A stretch of DNA of 64,000 nucleotides from Lampris incognitus (taxonomy: Eukaryota > Chordata > Actinopteri > Lampriformes > Lampridae): NCBI RefSeq assembly GCF_029633865.1, contig NW_026611077.1:1116001-1180000 (forward strand). Reading direction: 5' to 3'. Shown here one piece after another: positions 24,179 to 35,075 of this stretch. The notes below the pieces were generated by a model. That model ran no database searches, was not told the origin of the DNA, and saw only the letters and a list, made by a program, of their open reading frames with translations. Made by a program: the position numbers and the translations under genes. How positions within the stretch are numbered: the first letter of the stretch is position 1; every line of letters starts with the position of its first letter.

Positions 24179-25064
24179 TTACGAGTGACTACTCAAAAGA
24201 TATTTCTTAGCTGCATCCACGGACGAAAGCCGCACCCTGTCCCCGTTCTCCGTCGTAATCATTTACCTGGCTGGGTACTGGAGGCTGGGCTTGAGACCAC
24301 GCTGGTAGAGTTGCTCCATCACTTCACGGTAGGGAGCCCGCTGTTCCTGCACATCAGGGCTGTAGTCTTCGTAGAAGGTGATCGGCTTGTTCTGATAGCG
24401 TAGCTCTGACCCTGGCTCTGCTCGTCTTCTCCGGGCCTCGCGGAGCACTTTCTCTTTCGTTTGGAAGTTGTGGAACCGAATAATGACAGGCCCCGGTCTT
24501 TCGCCCGGTCCTGGTTTCGCTGTCGGCGGCCTGTGGGCCCTGTCAAGTTCGGGGGGGTTGGGTAAGATGTCAGTCCCCAGGAGCTGGTGCAGGAATTCGG
24601 AGAAAAGAGCGGTTGGTTGTGGACCCTCGACCGATTCTGGGAGCCCAACGATGCGGATGTTGCTGCGTCTGCTCCGGGATTCGAGATCTGCGGTTTTAGC
24701 TTTTAATTTCGCGTTACTGGTCATCAGTTCATTGCACTTAGTTTCCAGTGCCTTCAGGCGATCGTCGGTAGATACAGCGCTTGTTTACAGAGAGGTGATC
24801 CGCTGCCTCTGATCGGTTACCGTTAGCTGTATCATGTCGAGTTTGCTTTCCAGTGGGGGAGATGGCGGCCATCTTGAATTCAGCAGAGAGAGCTTCCTTG
24901 TGGGTTTCAAGTAGGCTGACAATGGCAGCCATGCTCACAGCGCCATTAGCCATGCTAGTAGTCTGGTCGATGACAGCTTCAACTTTAGACATGATGGCAG
25001 GGTCTTTTTTGTTCCTCTCTGACTTCTTATTTACTGGTTTACCTTCAGGCTTCGATTGGCTCAT
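24179..25064 (-). pseudogene. Tx1-like L1 ORF1 (RNA-binding protein), broken
   Basis: Reading leftward from the ATG at 25064: a Ser/Lys-rich N-terminus, a coiled coil that changes frame near 24865, then SRRSNIRIVGLPES and RAHRPPTAKPGPGERP. Those are the RRM-type and C-terminal-domain landmarks of L1 ORF1 proteins. A premature stop lies at about 24263, after which the same frame continues to a stop at 24179. The family forms trimers that coat LINE RNA. At least one frameshift and two stops make this copy inactive. Confidence 0.8.
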
Positions 25065-25147
25065 GTTTTTAGCAAGCTAGCGCAGTTTAAGATGTAATAA
25101 TTCGAAATGCGTTTGGGAGGGAGAGTGAAGCGCACCTACTCCTCAGC
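25065..25147 (-). mobile_element. L1 5' UTR and 5' end
   Basis: Roughly 80 bases precede ORF1 and end near GATGGCTGAGGAGTAGG on the minus strand, which looks like a complete L1 5' end. Immediately beyond it, gypsy-B gag sequence begins in mid-domain. I infer that L1 inserted into gypsy-B. Confidence 0.5.
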
Positions 25148-26287
25148 CATCATTACCGGTGGATTGAAATGGTTAAAACTTACCTCAGAAAGCAAGAGAT
25201 CCCTGTGTATGATCAAGCAGAAGAGATTATGAGCCATTTAATGGGCAAGGCCAGAGACGTGGTGAAAATTGCCTTACGCAGTGATCCTGCACTTGACGTT
25301 AAACAGAAACCTGAACTGATATACAATCTGCTCCTCCACTATTTCAGTGAAACTCTGTCATGTCTCTCCCTTGCAGACTTTTATGCCACTCTGCCCAAAC
25401 ACATGGAGAACCCAGTTGATCACTGGATAAGATTGAATAAAGCAGCGGACTTGGCTCTTGAGGGCCTGCACAGACAAGGTAAGTGGACAGAGGACATGAA
25501 CAATGAAGTGGCTCTCATGTTTGTCAAACACTGCCCTGACCCAGAGCTATCATGCACCCTGAAGTGCAAGCCAATTCATGAGTGGACCTCACATGATGTT
25601 CAGCTGAGGATTGATGATTATCAGAGAGAGTTGTGGGCTAATGGCAGAGCCACTTGTGTGTACAGTTAAAGAGCCACATTGCCACCATCACTCCTGAGCA
25701 GCCCAATCCACCGTCAACAAGCCTGGCAGAGTCTGAGCTGTGCCACACTCCCAGTCCCTTACCTCTTTCTCTCCAAGCTCAATGTCATGTGTGTCATCCT
25801 CTTCGCCCCTCTCCAGCATTTGTCCCAGTTTAATGTGTGTCACACCACGCTGCAAGTCATGTCTCTGTACTAGTTGTAGCACAAAATCTCCAACAGTCAG
25901 GAGAACAACTTCTCACCCATATGATCAACATGTTTCAAGAGATGATGGAGAAAATGCAGCAGCGTAGTATCATCCATACAACATACAGCCATGTTGAGGT
26001 GGGAAAGACGTCCTAGAGAGGCAGCTTGTTAAGTGTGTAATGATTCAAGTCACACCACCATTTCACACTGCATGTCAGAGAGATCGTGTTTTGCTTGCCT
26101 CGCTCCTGGCCACACCAGACAAAGCTGTTGTGCCAAAAGCTCTACTCAGCCCTAGTCTGAGGGAAACTAGCTGACCTGTATTTTGAGGGAGGCAGCACGG
26201 GTTGCACCACAAACTCCCAAAATGTTGTGATGTCTGATGCTGAATCAGTTTACTCATCTGTGAAAGACTCATGTACTGACTCTAAAG
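25148..26287 (+). pseudogene. Gypsy-B gag, N-terminally cut, with zinc knuckle
   Basis: The frame at 25169-25669 encodes a capsid-like domain (MVKTYLRKQEIPVYDQAEEI, then FYATLPKHMENPVDHWIRLN). Its true N-terminus is missing because it abuts the L1 5' end. After a stop, shifted frames continue to a CCHC knuckle at about 26090-26140 (CFACLAPGHTRQSC). Several stops separate these parts. The missing 5' LTR and gag start probably lie beyond the left edge of the window, on the far side of the L1. Confidence 0.7.
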
Positions 26288-27963
26288 TTGTTTATCAGAA
26301 TATTCACAGAGTTGGCAGCAGTGAGTCTTTTCTTCACACCTGTGGTGATGGGTGGGACAGTGACAATGTATGGCATGCTGGACAGTGGTTCAATGGCATG
26401 TATAAGTGAAAAAGCCGAAATGAAATTGAGAGAGGCTGGAGTGATACCTGACCAGAAACGAATTGATGTAAATGTGATCCTAGTTGGATGTGGTAGGCTA
26501 TGTGTAAAACTCAGATGTGCTTTTGATGTGGAGATGGAGGTGTATGGCCGCAAGATGCTGATTCCCACACTTGTTGTTCCAGGACAGCATGATGAGTTGA
26601 TCGTGGGGACCAATGTTATAAAACACATCCTTTGTCAGTCCAAGCTTCGTTAGTCCTATTGGAAGACATTGTCGGGCTCCTGTTAAACCAATGACCCAGA
26701 CACTGAACGCGTCCTGTCCATGCTCTCTGGGCTGAACCCCTGGAGAGGTGAAGATGTTCCTGATAAGGTCATTACAGTCAGGTGTGACTCAGCTACCTGT
26801 TTCGAGCCTGGTTGTGAGTATCTCATCCAGGGTAAACTGCCCAAAAACACTGCCATTTCCCCAGGCAGCACCGCTATGACAGAGCCCACATCATCCCGCA
26901 CAGCTCCTGGAGGTGTTTTGGTTGAAAAGCTTGTGACATCAATGTGGGGAGACAGGTGGTTCCCACTGAAGCTCATCAATACATCTGACAGGCCTGTGCT
27001 GTTGAGGTGCAATGCAAAGCTGGCTGATGTCTACTCCTGTGTAGCGCTTGAGGACATGGATGTTGCTGACAGCCCAGATGTTCCCCTGGCAAGTTATACC
27101 CAATCTGCTGTGCCATCTATTACTGATGTAAACTCCATCAAAGATCAGTTTATGTCAGTTGGGCTCAGTACTGTTGACACTGACTCATGTGAAGTGTCAG
27201 AGAACTGTAAGAGGAGATTGGCTGACCTTGTTTTGCAGTACGAGGCTGTCTTTTCATGCCACTATCTTGACTGTGGGGAGACAAAGGGCTTTGTACACCG
27301 CATACACCTGTCGGACAACAGACATCAGCAGAGTGCCCCCTGGCCAGTACCAAAAACTGCTCCAAGTACTGAATGTGATGGAGGAAAAGGAGATCATTTG
27401 AAATTCGACAAGTGAATATGCATCTCCATTGGTGCTTGTGTGGGAAAAAAAAACAAAAAACGGAGCTCTCCGCATCTGTACAGACTTTTGCTGGTTGAAC
27501 AAAAGGACTCTGAAGGATGCTCACCCTCTTCCCCACCAGGCAGACTGCTTGTCAGTGCTGAGAAGCAACTGCCTTTTCAGCATGATGGATTTGACCTCTG
27601 GTTATTATAATATGCCACTCCATGAGGATGACAGGAAGTATTCTGCCTTTTCCACTCCCATGGGCCTGTATGAGTATAACCGTCTGCCCCAAGGCCTCTG
27701 CAACAGCCCTGGGAGCTTTATGCGTATGATTACCAGTATATTTGGGGACCAAAACTATCTGAGTTTGCTGTGCTACCTGGATGATCTGTTGCGTGTTTGT
27801 GCCTGATGAAGAGACTGCCTTGCAGCGCCTGGAGATGGTGTTTGACAGGCTGTGTGGCCACAACTTGAAGTTGGCCCCCAAAAAGTGCTTCTTCCTCAGG
27901 AGGTCTGTCAGGTTTCTTGGCCACATAAGAGATGAGAGTGGTGTTTCGACAGATCCCAGTAAG
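26288..27963 (+). pseudogene. Gypsy-B protease and reverse transcriptase, cut by chromovirus
   Basis: The 26288-26653 frame carries the aspartic protease motif MLDSGSMACI and ends IVGTNVIKH. The 26720-27415 frame is the linker to RT. From 27429 the RT shows LRICTDFCWLN, FSMMDLTSGYYNM, RLPQGLCNSP and YLDDLL (about 27770), with a frameshift just after. It reaches FLGHIRDESGVSTDPSK before the inserted chromovirus at about 27964. At least three stops or shifts make it non-functional. Confidence 0.8.
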
Positions 27964-28266
27964 GTGACACCTGCTACGCCAGCTGACACCTGCTACACCA
28001 GCTGACACCTGCTACGCCAGCTGACACCTGCTACACCAGCTGACACCTGCTTCACCCCAGCAATCGCCCTCACCCTTAAAAGGCCTCCACTATGGACCAG
28101 TCTTCGCTGGAACGTCGCCTTTCATGGACTTCTGCCTGCCTGCCTGCCTACCTGCCACTGAGCCGACTCCTGCTCTACCCCTGAGATCGGTTACTTCAAC
28201 AAAGACTTGATTCTTCCCTTACCTGGTTGTCCCGTCTGCTTTTGGGTTCTTTCCTGATACGTGACA
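27964..28266 (+). repeat. Chromovirus 5' LTR, 5' end replaced by repeat units
   Basis: It matches the 3' LTR (31293-31596) from the GACACCTGCTACACCAGCTG repeats onward and ends GATACGTGACA. The first part of the LTR (TGTCACAG...) is absent. In its place are extra copies of the 19-bp GACACCTGCTACRCCAGCT unit: about five, against about three in the 3' LTR. Confidence 0.85.
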
Positions 28267-28282
28267 GTACGTTCCAGCCACT

Positions 28283-30694
28283 ATGGACCCAGCAGACCAT
28301 TCCACCACAGACCTGGCCACGGTCTGCCAGGCTGTAGCCAACCAGGAATCGGTCCTCGGCCAGCACAGCCAGGTGCTACAGGAGATGGCTGACACCCTCC
28401 GTGAGCTCGGCTCAAAGATCTCCGGAATCCAGACCCAACTTGGTTCCTCTGCTAGCCCGGGACCCGCCCCTCCAGCTCCGCCACCCCCAGTGCCATCAAC
28501 TTCGGCTGAGGAACCATGGGTTGCCCCGCCCGATAAGTATGATGGAGATTTTGGACTTTGTCGCCTTTTTTTGATACAGTGTGAGATTGTGTTTAACCAG
28601 CAACCCCAGTCATATTCCACGGATGGAGCCAAAGTCGCTTACATCATGGGTCTTCTCCGGGGAAGCGCCCTGGATTGGGCTACAGCGGTGTGGGAGATGC
28701 GGGCCTCCACTTCCTCATCCTACACTGAGTTCACCACTGCCTTTCGCCAGGTTTTTGATCATCCCGTGCGGGGAAAGGATGCGTCAAAAAGACTGATCTC
28801 TCTTCGCCAGGGTTCCCGCAGCGTCGCTGACTACTCAGTTGAGTTTCGTACGCTATCAGCGGAGAGCGGATGGAACAACGAGTCCCTCCAGGCCGGCTTT
28901 TCCAACGGTCTCAGCGAATCCATAAAGGACGAATTGGTTTCCTACCCCGAGCCTGGAGGGTTGGAGGAATTGGTTACCCTGGCCATTCGTGTGGACAACC
29001 GTCTCCGGGAGCGGAGGCGAGAGAGGATGCGCCGCTTTCCTGGTCACAACCACTTACCACAGGCCACACCTCCAAACTCTGGAGGCCAAGCTCGCTCGCC
29101 TGAGGCTGACGTCCTCCGAGAAAGCCCGAGGCGTGACTCTTCCCCAGCTTCGGAGCCGATGCAACTCGGCCGCTTCCGGCTCAACCCGGAGGAGCGTCAA
29201 CACCGCATCACCGAGAACAGCTGCTTGTATTGTGGTCAGCCTGGTCACTTTCTCGCCTCCTGCCCTCACCGTCCGTCAAAACTAGCAGGCTCACGAGGGA
29301 GGGGGAGGATCCTCGTGAGCCCAACTGTCTGCCCTCTGTCTCCTCGTCCACGTACCCAGTTGCAAGCTACCATCAGTTTTAAAGGTCAGTCCACTAAACT
29401 TTTGGCTTTAATTGACTCTGGAGCTGATGAAAGCTTTTTGGATGCAAGTGTTGTGAAGCAGTTAGGTCTTGCCACTGTGAGTCTGGACCAGCCTCTTGAA
29501 GCTAATGCCCTGAATGGACGTCTCCTGGCCCGGATAACCTCTAAGACCGAGCCTGTGCGCCTCCTGTTGTCGGGAAACCATCAAGAGGAGTTAAGTTTTT
29601 TTGTTATCAATTCTCCATTTGCTCCCATTATACTTGGTCATCCTTGGTTGGTTAAGCATAGTCCCCATATTGATTGGTCATCGGCCCGAATTTTAAGTTG
29701 GAGTCCCGTCTGTCATGCCTTATGCCTCCAGTCTGCTCTGCCTCAGTCTGTCCCCTGTCGGGTGTCAAGCCCTGGCTCCAGGAATGCCAAGCCCGATGCT
29801 CTGTCTCATGTGCATGGGAAGGAGTCTGAGCCCAGGCTCCAACCTGACACCATCGTTCCCTCTACCTGTGTGGTTGCGGCTGCAGCTGTCACCTGGAACA
29901 TTGAAAGGGAGGTCATGGCAGCACAACAGACTCAGCTTGACCCAGGTAACGGTCCCCCCGGGTGCTTGTTTGTTCCAGACGCTGTTAGATCTAGCGTGTT
30001 GCAGTGGGCTCACTCTTCCAAACTTACCTGCCATCCTGGAGTAACCCGTACCCTAGCCTTCCTCCGTAGGCGGTTCTGGTGGCCTTCCATGACGGCGGAT
30101 ACTGGGTCTTTTGTTTCTGCCTGTCCTGTTTGTGCCCAGAATAAGCCCTCCACTCGGGCCAGTGCCGGTCTGCTGCGCCCCCTGCCTGTTCCACACCGTC
30201 CCTGGTCGCATCTGTCCTTGGAATTCGTCTCTGGTCTGCCCGCCTCCGATGGTAACACCGTTGTACTGACTGTTGTTGATCGCTTCAGTAAATTTGTTCA
30301 CTTTTTGCCCTTGTCTAAACTGCCTTCGGCCCGAGAGACTGCGGATCTGCTGGTCAGGGAGGTTTTCCAGGTCCACGGTCTTCCCCGTGATATAGTGTCT
30401 GACCGTGGCCCCCAGTTCACTTCTGCTGTCTGGAAGGCTTTCTGCTCTGCCATTGGTGCCACCGTCAGCCTGTCATCGGGTTTCCATCCTCAGACCAACG
30501 GCCAGGCCGAGAGGGCCAACCAGGCACTGGAGACGGTTCTCCCCTGTCTGGTGTCTGCCAACCCATCCTCTTGGTCCTCACAACTCCCCTGGGTAGAATA
30601 TGCCCATAACACCCTGCCATCGTCTGCTACTGGGTTGTCTCCTTTTCAATGCCTTTACGGCTATCAGCCCCCCTTTTTCCTTCTCAAGAGTTAG
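28283..30694 (+). pseudogene. Sushi-like chromovirus gag-protease-integrase, RT and RNase H deleted in frame
   Basis: An uninterrupted 803-codon frame. Gag begins MDPADHSTTDLATV and ends in a CCHC knuckle (CLYCGQPGHFLASC, residue about 313). The protease motif LIDSGADESF follows near residue 376. At about 29710-29770 the frame passes straight from the post-protease linker to PGSRNAKPDALSH, the end of RNase H, so the whole RT and most of RNase H are missing without loss of frame. The integrase has its HHCC zinc region (576-617) and SDRGPQF, with the third acidic residue in GQAERAN. The first catalytic Asp is Glu (SLEFVSG). It stops at 30694 through a homopolymer frameshift; the integrase C-terminus continues in the next frame. 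Confidence 0.85.
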
Positions 30695-31314
30695 ACATTC
30701 CGGTTCCGTCTGTCCAGGCCCATGTCCGTTGGTGCCGTCGGACCTGGCGGCGAGCCCGTGCTGCACTGCTCAGGACCTCCGGCCGTTACCAGCGCTTGGC
30801 AGATCGTCATCGCACCCCTGCTCCGGACTACTCCCCCGGTGACCAGGTATGGATCTCTACCAAGGATCTACCCTTGAGATCTGACGCTAAAAAACTGTCC
30901 CCCAGGTATATTGATCCCTTTCCCATTGTCAAAGTCATTAACCCCTCTGTGGTCCGTCTGAAGCTGCCCTGCACTCTCCGGGTTCACCCTTCCTTCCATG
31001 TGTCCTGCCTCAAACCTGTCTCTACCAGCCCTCTAGTTCCTCCGCCCCCCCCGCCCCCACCTCCTCATATTATCAACGATCATCCGGCTTACACCGTTCG
31101 TCGTCTCCTGGACTCTCGTCGCCGCGGTCGCGGCCTGCAGTATCTTGTGGACTGGGAGGGATATGGCCCGGAGGAGAGGTGTTGGGTCCCTCGTCGCCTT
31201 GTCCTGGACGCGAACCTCATCTGGGACTTCCACAGGACGTACCCTGACGGGCCTGGTAGGTCGCCCGGTGGCGCCCCTCGGAGGGGGGGTACTGTCACAG
31301 CCTCTCGCCCTTGA
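30649..31314 (+). pseudogene. Chromovirus integrase C-terminus with chromodomain (frameshifted)
   Basis: It continues the integrase after a shift within a C/T homopolymer near 30670-30680. It contains the GPF-like region ([15 protein letters not shown]), [12 protein letters not shown], a polyproline linker and then a chromodomain ([21 protein letters not shown], about 31085-31245). In chromoviruses this domain guides integration to marked chromatin. The shift may be a mutation or a sequencing slip. The end overlaps the start of the 3' LTR. Confidence 0.85.
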
Positions 31315-31596
31315 CATCAAAGCGATCGCCCTTGACACCTGCTACACCAGCTGACACCTGCTACACCAGCTGACACCTGCTTCACCCCGGCAATCACCCT
31401 CACCCTTAAAAGGCCTCCACTATGGACCAGTCTTCGCTGGAACGTCGCCTTTCATGGACTTCTGCCTGCCTGCCTGCCTACCTGCCACTGAGCCGACTCC
31501 TGCTCTACCCCTGAGATCGGTTACTTCAATAAAGACTTGATTCTTCCCTTACCTGCTTGTCCCGTCTGCTTTTGGGTTCTTTCCTGATACGTGACA
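31293..31596 (+). repeat. Chromovirus 3' LTR
   Basis: A 304-bp LTR that starts TGTCACAG directly after a polypurine tract (GGAGGGGGGGTAC) and ends CGTGACA. It includes an AATAAA signal at about 31528. No target duplication can be checked, because the other LTR lacks its outer end. Gypsy-B pol resumes immediately after. Confidence 0.9.
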
Positions 31597-33782
31597 GATG
31601 GTGTGACCATCCCATAAGTGAATAAGATCCCTCCTAGGGATGATAAATTACTATCAACACTTCGTGCCTGGATACTCTGCCACCGCCAAGCCACTCTTTG
31701 ATCTGTTAAAGGGTGAGAGAAAAAAAGGCAAACAACAGAAAAACAAACTGTCAAGCAGGAAGTTGTGTGCATCTGAATGACTGGACACAAGAGTGGGTAA
31801 AGGCTTTTGAAAACCTGAAGGTTTCTCTGGTGCTGCTGAAGTGTTGCAGTACCTACCTCAGTTGGTTCCAGCTGGTCAGGACACTCTACCAGCCTACACT
31901 AAAAGGGACCTCCGTGATAAGCAGCTGGAGGATAGAACCCTCTCTTGTATCCTATCCTATCCTATCCTATCCTATCCTATCCTATCCTATGTTGAGAGAC
32001 ATCGGAGGCCTTCTCGGAGAGAGACACTTAAAGAGTCTGTCTCTGTCACACGATACTTGAAGCACTGGGATAGGCTCACCGTGAGCACCTGACTCACTTA
32101 AGACAGGTTCTGCAAGGAGTTCACGACTGAGTTGGACACCAAGCTCAGTTCAGGAGCCTCAGTTTGACGAGACAGAGGTTTTTCTGGCCAAAACATGAGA
32201 CTATGTTCATCATTGTCAGCGATGTGTCGTCAGCAAGACAGTCGAGCCTGAGGGAAGGGCTCCTATGGAGAGCGTAACGTCAACCAGGCCACTGGAACTG
32301 GTCTGTATTGACTTTTGGTCGGCCGAAGATTCCAGAAACAAGTCTGTCGATGTCTTGGTGATAACTGACCATTTCACGAGGATGGCTCAGGCGTTTCCAA
32401 GTAAGGACCAGACAGCTAAACAGGTGGCAAGGGTTCTCTGGGATCGGTACTTCTGTGTCTTTGGGTTCCCAAAAAAGATCCATCATGACCAAGGCATGAA
32501 CTTTGAGAGTCGGCTGATACGTGAACTCCTCAGGGTCTCATGTGTCAGGAAATCACAAACAATCCCCTACCATCCAATGGGAAATGGGATTGTGGAATGA
32601 TTCAATCGGACATTGGGTGGCATGATCCGTGCGTTGTCCCCTCAAGAGAAAGTTAACTAGCCGTGATGCTTGCAGACTGTGGCGTTCATGTACAACTGTA
32701 CAACCCATGAGACAACGGACTATCCCCCCTTTTACCTCATATTAGGCTGGGTCCCTCGCCTACCTGTTGATATCCTCTTTCGTACTTTCTTTCATGACTC
32801 TGCTGTGACGAGCTATGATAAGTATGTGGCATGTCTTTCCAATGATCTGAAAGAAGCGATGGTGATTGCCCAGGACCATGCTGCAAAAGAGCAGAATAGA
32901 CATGCCCAGCTGTACAACAGGAAGGTAAAGGGATCCAAAATTGAAATCGGTGACAGGAAGGAAAGAGGTAAAAAGAAGCTTGCTGATTGGTGGGAATCAA
33001 CCATCTACACTGTGGTGGACATGAACACAGAGATGCACAAATACAGGATCCGAGACATAATCACTGGACAGGAGAAGGTGAGCCACAGGAACCCGCTGAT
33101 GCTGGCCAATTTCCTTCCTGTGGGGTACACATGTGAAATGTATGACCTTACCTCATCCATGCCTGTTACAGAATCCCAGCTCCAAGAACTGATGATGTGG
33201 GAGAGACAGGAGAGACCTTGTCTGGAAAGAGCGAGGATCTTTGTGTAGCTAGTGGAAGCCTTAATACTGAAGATGACAGAAACTCACCTTTGTCTGTGGG
33301 AGAGGGACAGGGCCCCTTGACTGATCCGGAGCCTGTTGACTGAGAGGAGAACCATAGCATGGATTACACAGTTGTCTACACCAAGTCTGTCAGTGGCGGA
33401 CATAACTGATAGAACAAGCATGATGTTTGACCACCAGGACACCTCAGTCTCACCTGTGGACCACGTGACAGACCAGTCTGTGACCTGTGACTCTAGCCCT
33501 GTGACTGCTGTGGACGTTCCAGCATATGTGGGACAACCAAACCCTGCTCTCAACACCATGACACAGACAGACAACACATCAGATGCTCTGCAAACTGTCG
33601 AGCAGACCTTACTCACACACTGTGGTCGTTCTAATACACAGACACAGGCCAGGTCAAGATTTGGTCGCCTAGTCAAACCTGTGAACAGGCTCATACAAAC
33701 CATGTCTAGGCAGGATGTTGTTCCAGACAAGTTCAATGTTAAGGCTGTTTGCAAATCTGTGTTCCAGGCTTTTACTGATTAA
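31597..33782 (+). pseudogene. Gypsy-B pol remainder: RT end, integrase, C-terminal tail
   Basis: It resumes with INYYQHFVPGYSATAKPLF, the RT-RNase H connection. It then jumps to the region just before integrase, so RNase H is largely missing. The integrase core at 32265-32600 shows LVCIDFWS, IHHDQGMNFES and NGIVE, with a stop directly after the third catalytic residue. The 32670-33248 and 33336-33782 frames carry the C-terminal domain and tail (TQARSRFGRLVKPVNRL). Multiple stops. A CCTAT pentanucleotide run interrupts it at about 31949-31989. Confidence 0.8.
31949..31989. repeat. (CCTAT)n microsatellite
   Basis: Eight pentanucleotide units within decayed gypsy-B pol. Confidence 0.95.
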
Positions 33783-34106
33783 ATTCGTAATCAGATAGCC
33801 CACGTCTTTAAATGACTGAAAGTTTTTGTATTGGTATAATTCTCCATGGTTTTCTTTTCTTTTTTTTTTTTTTTACTGTCTTGGGCCTACACTGCACCGT
33901 GTTAGGGTCTTGTGGGGTGTAGAGGGCACCCTGTTGCCAGTTGTTGGATTGAGGGATAAGAACTACTCTCATACCACTTCATCCTTATGGGATACACTTG
34001 ATGTTGACTTTCTTTATGATGATGCTTTGTGATTTATAGTGTTTTCTATATTGCGTACTGTGTAGCTGGTGCTGAAATTCGATAAAATTCAGTGGGGTGG
34101 GTGTAA

Positions 34107-34426
34107 TGTAGTTAAAAAATGCTCTTAATTAATTTCTTTATTTCCAAATAGTATTTTTGAATTGTCGTTTAATAATTCTGTTAAGTATTTGTGAATTTTA
34201 TCTTATTGAGTTATTAATATTCCCCGCGGAAAGGATGTTACTTCACGTCACTCCTTCTGTACCTCCTGTGCTTCCGTAGCTTCCACCTTCTTCTCACAGC
34301 GCGTATTGATTGCATTGATGAGAAGATGTACCAACAATGTGTTGTGTGTCTTCTGCAGAGCCAATAAATGCTGAAAAACAGTCGTTGAGAGTTGCCTCCT
34401 TCTGTGCCCTATCAGCATCCGTTACA
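34107..34426 (+). repeat. Gypsy-B 3' LTR
   Basis: It starts TGTAGTTAAA after a G-rich polypurine tract (GGGGTGGGTG) and ends CGTTACA, about 320 bp. AATAAA lies near 34364. The partner LTR is not in the window, so this rests on position, ends and the polyadenylation signal. Confidence 0.65.
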
Positions 34427-34617
34427 CATGGGACAATATGCTATAGGATTTACCTGGGTAACAACAGGTTGCCATGCAATCAGTGCAAAGGTGTTGAGAA
34501 AACCGTTGGTCCAACGTTGTCGAGTATCACCACACTAGCCTCTATTATATTATTAACAGCTATCTATTACTTTGTTGGCTGAAACATAAGAGTTAGGCGA
34601 TAATACTCAATGGTCAG

Positions 34618-35075
34618 CTACCCTCGCAGCCCTGCTGGTCTTGGTTGTCTTTTCCAGTTTATCTTCGGGATCCTGAAGAAAGTATCCAAAACACCTCTGT
34701 CCATGTGAGGGGTAAAACTTTCATGCATAGTAACACATACACAGGCTGTCTCGTGGTTGGTGTTGGTGATAGAATCCAACAAAAACTGCCCACAGTAAAA
34801 ATCGTTGCAGCAGATTGATTCATTTTCTGTTGGCAACAGAGTGCAATTTGAGCAAAGGCAACACCAGTCGCTGTTTACTCTCGTCAGCTCAGAATCTGGA
34901 TGGTCGCTGCCAGCCATATCCTCATCTCATGCTTGGCTAATGCTGCAGCAGCCTCGGCCTCTCTCCGCACCATTTCTTTGGTCATATAACCTGGCTCAAA
35001 CAAATACGGTTGAATATCTGAGTCAGTCAAAACAATGTAAAATGTACCCTCGTCCATTAGAGCCTCTGAACACAT
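34618..35075 (-). pseudogene. P2X7-intracellular-like domain protein fragment
   Basis: Two overlapping minus-strand frames. The first, from 35075, has IQPYLFEPGYMTKEM and an alanine-rich helix. A one-step frameshift near 34915 leads to DWCCLCSNCTLLPTENESIC, followed by ACVCVTMHESF. The Cys-rich WC-C-x-C-x2-C and PTE-ES-CC pattern is that of the zinc-binding intracellular domain of P2X7, which also occurs in stand-alone fish and invertebrate repeat-associated proteins. No channel domain is present. It is probably a transposon-borne copy. The flanks at 34427-34617 and 35120-35400 show nothing recognisable. Confidence 0.55.
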
